Below are positions 60,199 through 64,000 of a stretch of DNA of 64,000 nt, piece by piece. The translations under genes were made by a program, and so were the position numbers. Source of the DNA: Acanthaster planci (lineage: Eukaryota; Echinodermata; Asteroidea; Valvatida; Acanthasteridae); NCBI RefSeq assembly GCF_001949145.1, contig NW_019091721.1:77431-141430 (forward strand), in the 5' to 3' direction. Each line of letters opens with the position of its first letter. Position 1 is the stretch's first letter. The notes beneath the pieces are model-generated. The model ran no database searches. It was not told where the DNA came from and saw only the letters and a program-made list of their open reading frames with translations.

Positions 60199-60660
60199 GA
60201 GTTCGGGCGGCTTGTTCTCGTATGTTCACGAACAGCTCGATTTGTCGTTCGTGGGTCGGCCGCTCGAACGCCGGGAACAAACAACCGGTTACCGATGGTA
60301 GTTAGTGACAAGCAACATGCAACATGGCGGCGTCCATGTAGGCTACGTTATTCACGAGTTAATGTTTGGATGGGCTGAATTTTTTTTCTATATAAACAGG
60401 AACATTCATTTCTGCGTTACGGAAAATAATCAATGTTATTTTTCCAAAACTTCCCATTGTCTATGGCTTTGGAAGCCATCTCTCTACTTTTGCAGCTGTT
60501 CAAAAATCAAAATCTCACGATTTATTTCGTGTGTTCCTGTAAAACCCTGACAAGGAGGCGGAGTGTGATCCTGTTCCGAGAACAGTGTTCTTGAGTCGTG
60601 TTCAGGCCGTTCGAGCGCGAGAACAAGAAACCCGTGTCAAGAACAGGGCCGCCCGAACTC
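60199..60660. mobile_element. Nested element with GAGTTCGGGCGGC ends
   Basis: Starts GAGTTCGGGCGGCTTGTTCT and ends with its near-exact inverse; subterminal GCTCGAACG-type motifs are also inverted. About 460 bp, CpG-rich at the ends, AT-rich centre. Confidence 0.7.
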
Positions 60661-60769
60661 GACCTTTGCTGGCTTCATACCATCTCGCCGCGCCGTAGCC
60701 CACAAGCAATGTCGAAAGCGTCCACGTAAGCTTCAAGCCACAGCCGCTAGCAGCGCCTCATGCACAATA

Positions 60770-60933
60770 AATACGGGCGATTCACAATAGCGCGCCTCCA
60801 AGAGTTTGGCCAATCACGACGAGCGAAATCTGTCGACCCTTTTCAAATCCACATTGGGTCGACAGATTTTGCGCATCGTAATTGGTCAACTCGTTGCAAA
60901 CTCTTGGAGGCGCACTATTGAACCGCCCGTATT
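60770..60933. mobile_element. Palindromic MITE, family A copy 2
   Basis: Same hairpin family as 2725-2902: GCGCCTCCAAGAGTTTG, CTGTCGACCC and its inverse, ends AATACGGGCG/CGCCCGTATT. Confidence 0.8.
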
Positions 60934-61116
60934 GTGTGCGTAGATCGGTCGCCATGGCAATGCGCTCAGCCTAGGATAGCCACCCTACTCCAATCGCCGT
61001 GTTTTAACATAACGAGCATTCCAGAAAAAGCGCGGTGTCTGCTTATACGTTGACATTACCTGGAGACTTGTAGAGGGGGACACATTTCGGGGGGGGCAGT
61101 TTTACCGTTTACACTG

Positions 61117-63715
61117 GCATGTATGCTCTTTGCGTACACGCAGAAGGCGTGAAGATCCCGCTTGTTGTAACCACCTGTATTTCTTTCGCCGATTGGGGGT
61201 GCACTTCAGCTCAGGGCGGATAAAGGCTGTGAGCCTTACATGTACATGTACGTGGGTGGGTTGCCCAGTGCGCTTGTGTGATCTCACCTCACACCCAGCT
61301 TGCTGGAAATAAATTCGCCACAATATATTCGACCTGCAAAAGGAGTCATGAATTTCGGGACGTGAATATTGACGTCACATTGACGATTGGCCATGTCCTT
61401 TTAGAGCCGTAATAGCTTACATGCGTACACTCGTACCTCAGCACTCCCTTCCCTTGCCAAAGTAACAATATTGCGAAGTCCCTGCAAAGTTTGACTACCC
61501 ACAATATCACCCAAACCCGTTAAGGACCCATTTTACAATCGGAAATGACCAAGTAGGTCAAACCCTGTTACCAATAAAACAATTAAAGGATCAGTAAATG
61601 AGAATATTTTAGCCACAATTTATGTTAATAAGCATTAAGTCCGTTAAGGTTCAATGACCACTTGATTTCCATGAATGCATGCCATTCATCAGGGTCAAAT
61701 AATGCTGCTCTTTTTTATGGCAAGCCGTATGCTAGTGGCTTTACTAAACTTACTACATGTATACCGACGATTTCTGAATATTGTTTGACACCGACGGCGA
61801 TGTTTCAAGTTATATCGTGCGACATCAGTCTAGGACTATAATGATCTGAGGCACAGACCCAGGACTTTGGGGGCGGGGTCAAACCGTCCACACCACCGCC
61901 CAACTGCTTCGGGGTGCTCTCTAGATTGTAAGAGTTGGGGGAAGCTTCCCTTTTCTTTCAAACTCTTCACTCTCTATAAGCATCTTTATTTTAGACTTTC
62001 TGTTTCAGTATTAACAAATTGCCTCTTTTGCCAAGGCCAGCAAAGGGTCCTCGACCCAGATCCACGCACTCGATATGGAAAGGCTGTTATTGTATGTTCA
62101 TCAGGGCATCGAGTATGATAGCACGTTGATATAGATCCCAGGTTCTGTATACGACATCTCGTCACTGTGTTGTTCCATGCTGAATAACCTAAAAATGAAG
62201 GTATAGATGCGTATGCACTTAAAAAGCACTTAACCGACGGGAACACTTCAAAAACATACAGTAGGCTTATACCTGCATTTCTCAGTATCTAATTTATACA
62301 GAGAAGCATCGGTGTTAGATGGAGGGATATACGGCAAGGCCAGGATAAAAACGCAGGTTTCTCTTTTGAACGTTCTCTGGTAGCAATGTGAGGACTTCTT
62401 TGAGGTGGCACTTTTGGTGGCAGGTATTTCTGCACGTCCTTGCACTATCCAACTGTTTTAAAAAGTTTTTTTCAATTTAAACGCGATATGCACAGTTTGA
62501 CCGTGTCAAAAATTCCTCGTATAGACCCGGTCGTTCAAAACGTAAACTCTGTGGGTTGGTATTCCGTTTAAAACAGAAAAAAGCAAATGTTGAAATAATT
62601 TTCTGTTGGCAACATATAAACCGTCCTGTATTGTATATAATACCCTACCCCCAAAAAGGGAACAATTTATGTGATTATGAAAGTTTAGAACAAACAATGA
62701 CACTTTGGCTCTCAATCCGCCTCTAGCAGGAGCGCCCCCTCATCGGTTGAAAAGAGCTGCGTTATTCGTGAGTTTTCATTTCGTCGGTAGCGATGCGATT
62801 TCCTAGTCGTTCAATACCGACCAAAGGAGCCTTCGTTGCTAAGAAAATGTTGCCCTCTCTTGGTCGAGCTCGAGGCCCATTATTGAAATAACTTGTGTTT
62901 GGTTTTTAATTATGGTGGCTGTCAAACGAATCTGATGTACTACATGCCAACAGCAGTAAATAAAAAGCTTTTCTAGTGTTTATTATAATGGGTGTAATTC
63001 TATGAAGTGTCTTGCTGTCTGTGGATGTCTGTGGATGTAAAGAGAGAGTCTATCGTTGAAAATTAATCTGCCCGAGGTTGCAAGCAACTCTGAACACAAA
63101 CCGAAGAAACATCATTGAATTCATTAGAAAATCATCAATCGTAATTATCAAGAAATTATTTCTATTACACCGAATTAGTAAATACAGATGAGTACTTTTC
63201 ACACCGATTTGTAGTTGAGATTTATTCAAGCTGTGTCATTCTACATACACAAGCAATTAGAAACAATCAACTCATCAGGAACTTAAGTTTGGAACTTTAA
63301 ATATTTTATCGATTAGATATTTAGTCAAGTTAAAGAGTAAAAACATTACAATATTATTCTCGTTGCACATGAAAGTTCATTAAAAAATGAAATAACGGCT
63401 TACGTGAGAGTGCATGTGGTTCTTCAACTCAAAACTACCGTTACGAAGTTCTCTTGAAAAACCAGCCCTGTTTCTATTTTAACAGTCACAAACTCGCAAA
63501 GTTCGGGTTGGTCCTCCGGTGGGCTTCCACACCCCAGGGGTGGTTGCCAGGTAATTTGCCACAAATTTTACTGCAAATTATTAACACTGTCGTCCATGAG
63601 ATGTGTTCTTTTTCTCCCCCCGATCTTCACTTTAACGGTATTTGTTAGAAGAAAAGTTCTCTTGACAATGTCTACTCTATTTTCAAGGGTACATTCCTAA
63701 CTGTTCGAAAGAATA
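61117..63715. other. Unassigned right-hand region
   Basis: No supported gene. A minus-strand open stretch near 61986-62246 (Cys-containing) has no recognisable family and no clear splice partners. Confidence 0.35.
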
Positions 63716-63720
63716 GGGGG

Positions 63721-63930
63721 CTAGTGAAAGAGTGTGAATTTTCTCAAAAATATAGGTATCATAGAGTCATTCATCATTTTCTTCTTGAAGTGGTAGTCTA
63801 TATCAATCTCATAATAAGCGCACGAGTTGCCTGTTGCCATGAAATTATCTTCGCTGAAGTTGGGGTAGGAGTGCTGGGCTACGTTGACATGGCAAGTGTT
63901 TCCCTTCAGGTTGAACAATCGGCAGTTGGG
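63721..63930 (-). CDS. Possible PAN/apple-like terminal coding fragment
   Basis: The minus strand reads CRLFNLKGNTCHVNVAQ, then SYPNFSEDNFMATGNSC and AYYEIDIDYHFKKK before a stop at 63721. The pattern of Cys, hydrophobic strand, Gly-x-x-Cys-x-x and a closing Tyr-Tyr-Glu resembles the second half of PAN/apple domains in secreted proteins. The upstream boundary is unclear: an in-frame stop lies a few codons before and no convincing acceptor is seen. The opposite strand is also open. It may be an exon of a gene beyond the right edge. Confidence 0.3.
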   Translation of the reverse strand, partial: PNCRLFNLKGNTCHVNVAQHSYPNFSEDNFMATGNSCAYYEIDIDYHFKKKMMNDSMIPIFLRKFTLFH

Positions 63931-64000
63931 ATACCCGTGATAACACCATTACTTTGAGTCTCAGACTTGGCATAATCAGCGGTACACTCCATTGACCGAG

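Larger units (their letters stand above)
59791..61116. mobile_element. 1.3-kb element with GACGGTAAA ends, carrying nested insertions
   Basis: Left end GGTGTAGACGGTAAATCTG then TCCCCC; right end is the near-exact inverse (GTGTAAACGGTAAAACTG). Two other inverted-repeat elements (60199-60660 and 60770-60933) lie inside it. No transposase frame identified. Confidence 0.55.

Noticed and set aside
61986-62246. Minus-strand Cys-containing frame
   Set aside because: No recognisable family and no convincing splice sites on either side.

Overview
The window is eukaryotic nuclear DNA: genes are split by GT-AG introns, intergenic stretches are long, three assembly gaps are present (3189-4125, 14378-14750, 37734-37909, plus one N at 46502), and repeats dominate. 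The gene content is metazoan. The pervasive TACATG/ACCGGTAC simple-sequence style, dispersed elements with AAACGTC modules and many TTAA- or TA-flanked MITEs suggest a marine invertebrate deuterostome; a sea star or amphioxus is my guess, not a proof.

Three genes can be reconstructed from exon to exon by matching splice sites, intron phase and family similarity. (1) ADAT3, the catalytically inactive subunit of the tRNA A34-to-inosine deaminase, lies on + from about 16656 to 26014 in nine exons (458 codons plus stop; exon 1 is a prediction). (2) A small coiled-coil protein lies on - from 34687 to 26826 in eight exons (179 aa). It resembles the C-terminal part of kinastrin/SKAP (KNSTRN), a spindle and kinetochore protein. 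It converges tail to tail with ADAT3. (3) MARC (MTARC, MOSC-domain mitochondrial amidoxime reducing component) lies on - from 55150 to 40517 in seven exons (344 aa), complete, with one GC-AG intron. A fourth gene on - is represented by two clean coding exons (9361-9263 and 6747-6656); I do not recognise its family. A possible PAN/apple-like coding fragment sits at the right edge on -.

Layout: 1-15 kb is repeat-rich and contains the two unknown exons, a foldback-type element, a TTAA-flanked THAP-like element and minisatellites. 16.6-26 kb is ADAT3; 26.8-34.7 kb the kinastrin-like gene; 35-40.4 kb intergenic with a duplicated block around a gap; 40.5-55.2 kb MARC, whose introns hold LINE, pogo-like and BED-transposase debris. 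55.3-61.1 kb is a dense cluster of inverted-repeat elements, partly nested; 61-64 kb is mostly unassigned.

The three identified genes have unrelated housekeeping roles (tRNA wobble editing, spindle function, N-reductive metabolism), and I see no sign that they form one system. The unusual material is mainly mobile-element architecture. I found no convincing undescribed multi-gene system.
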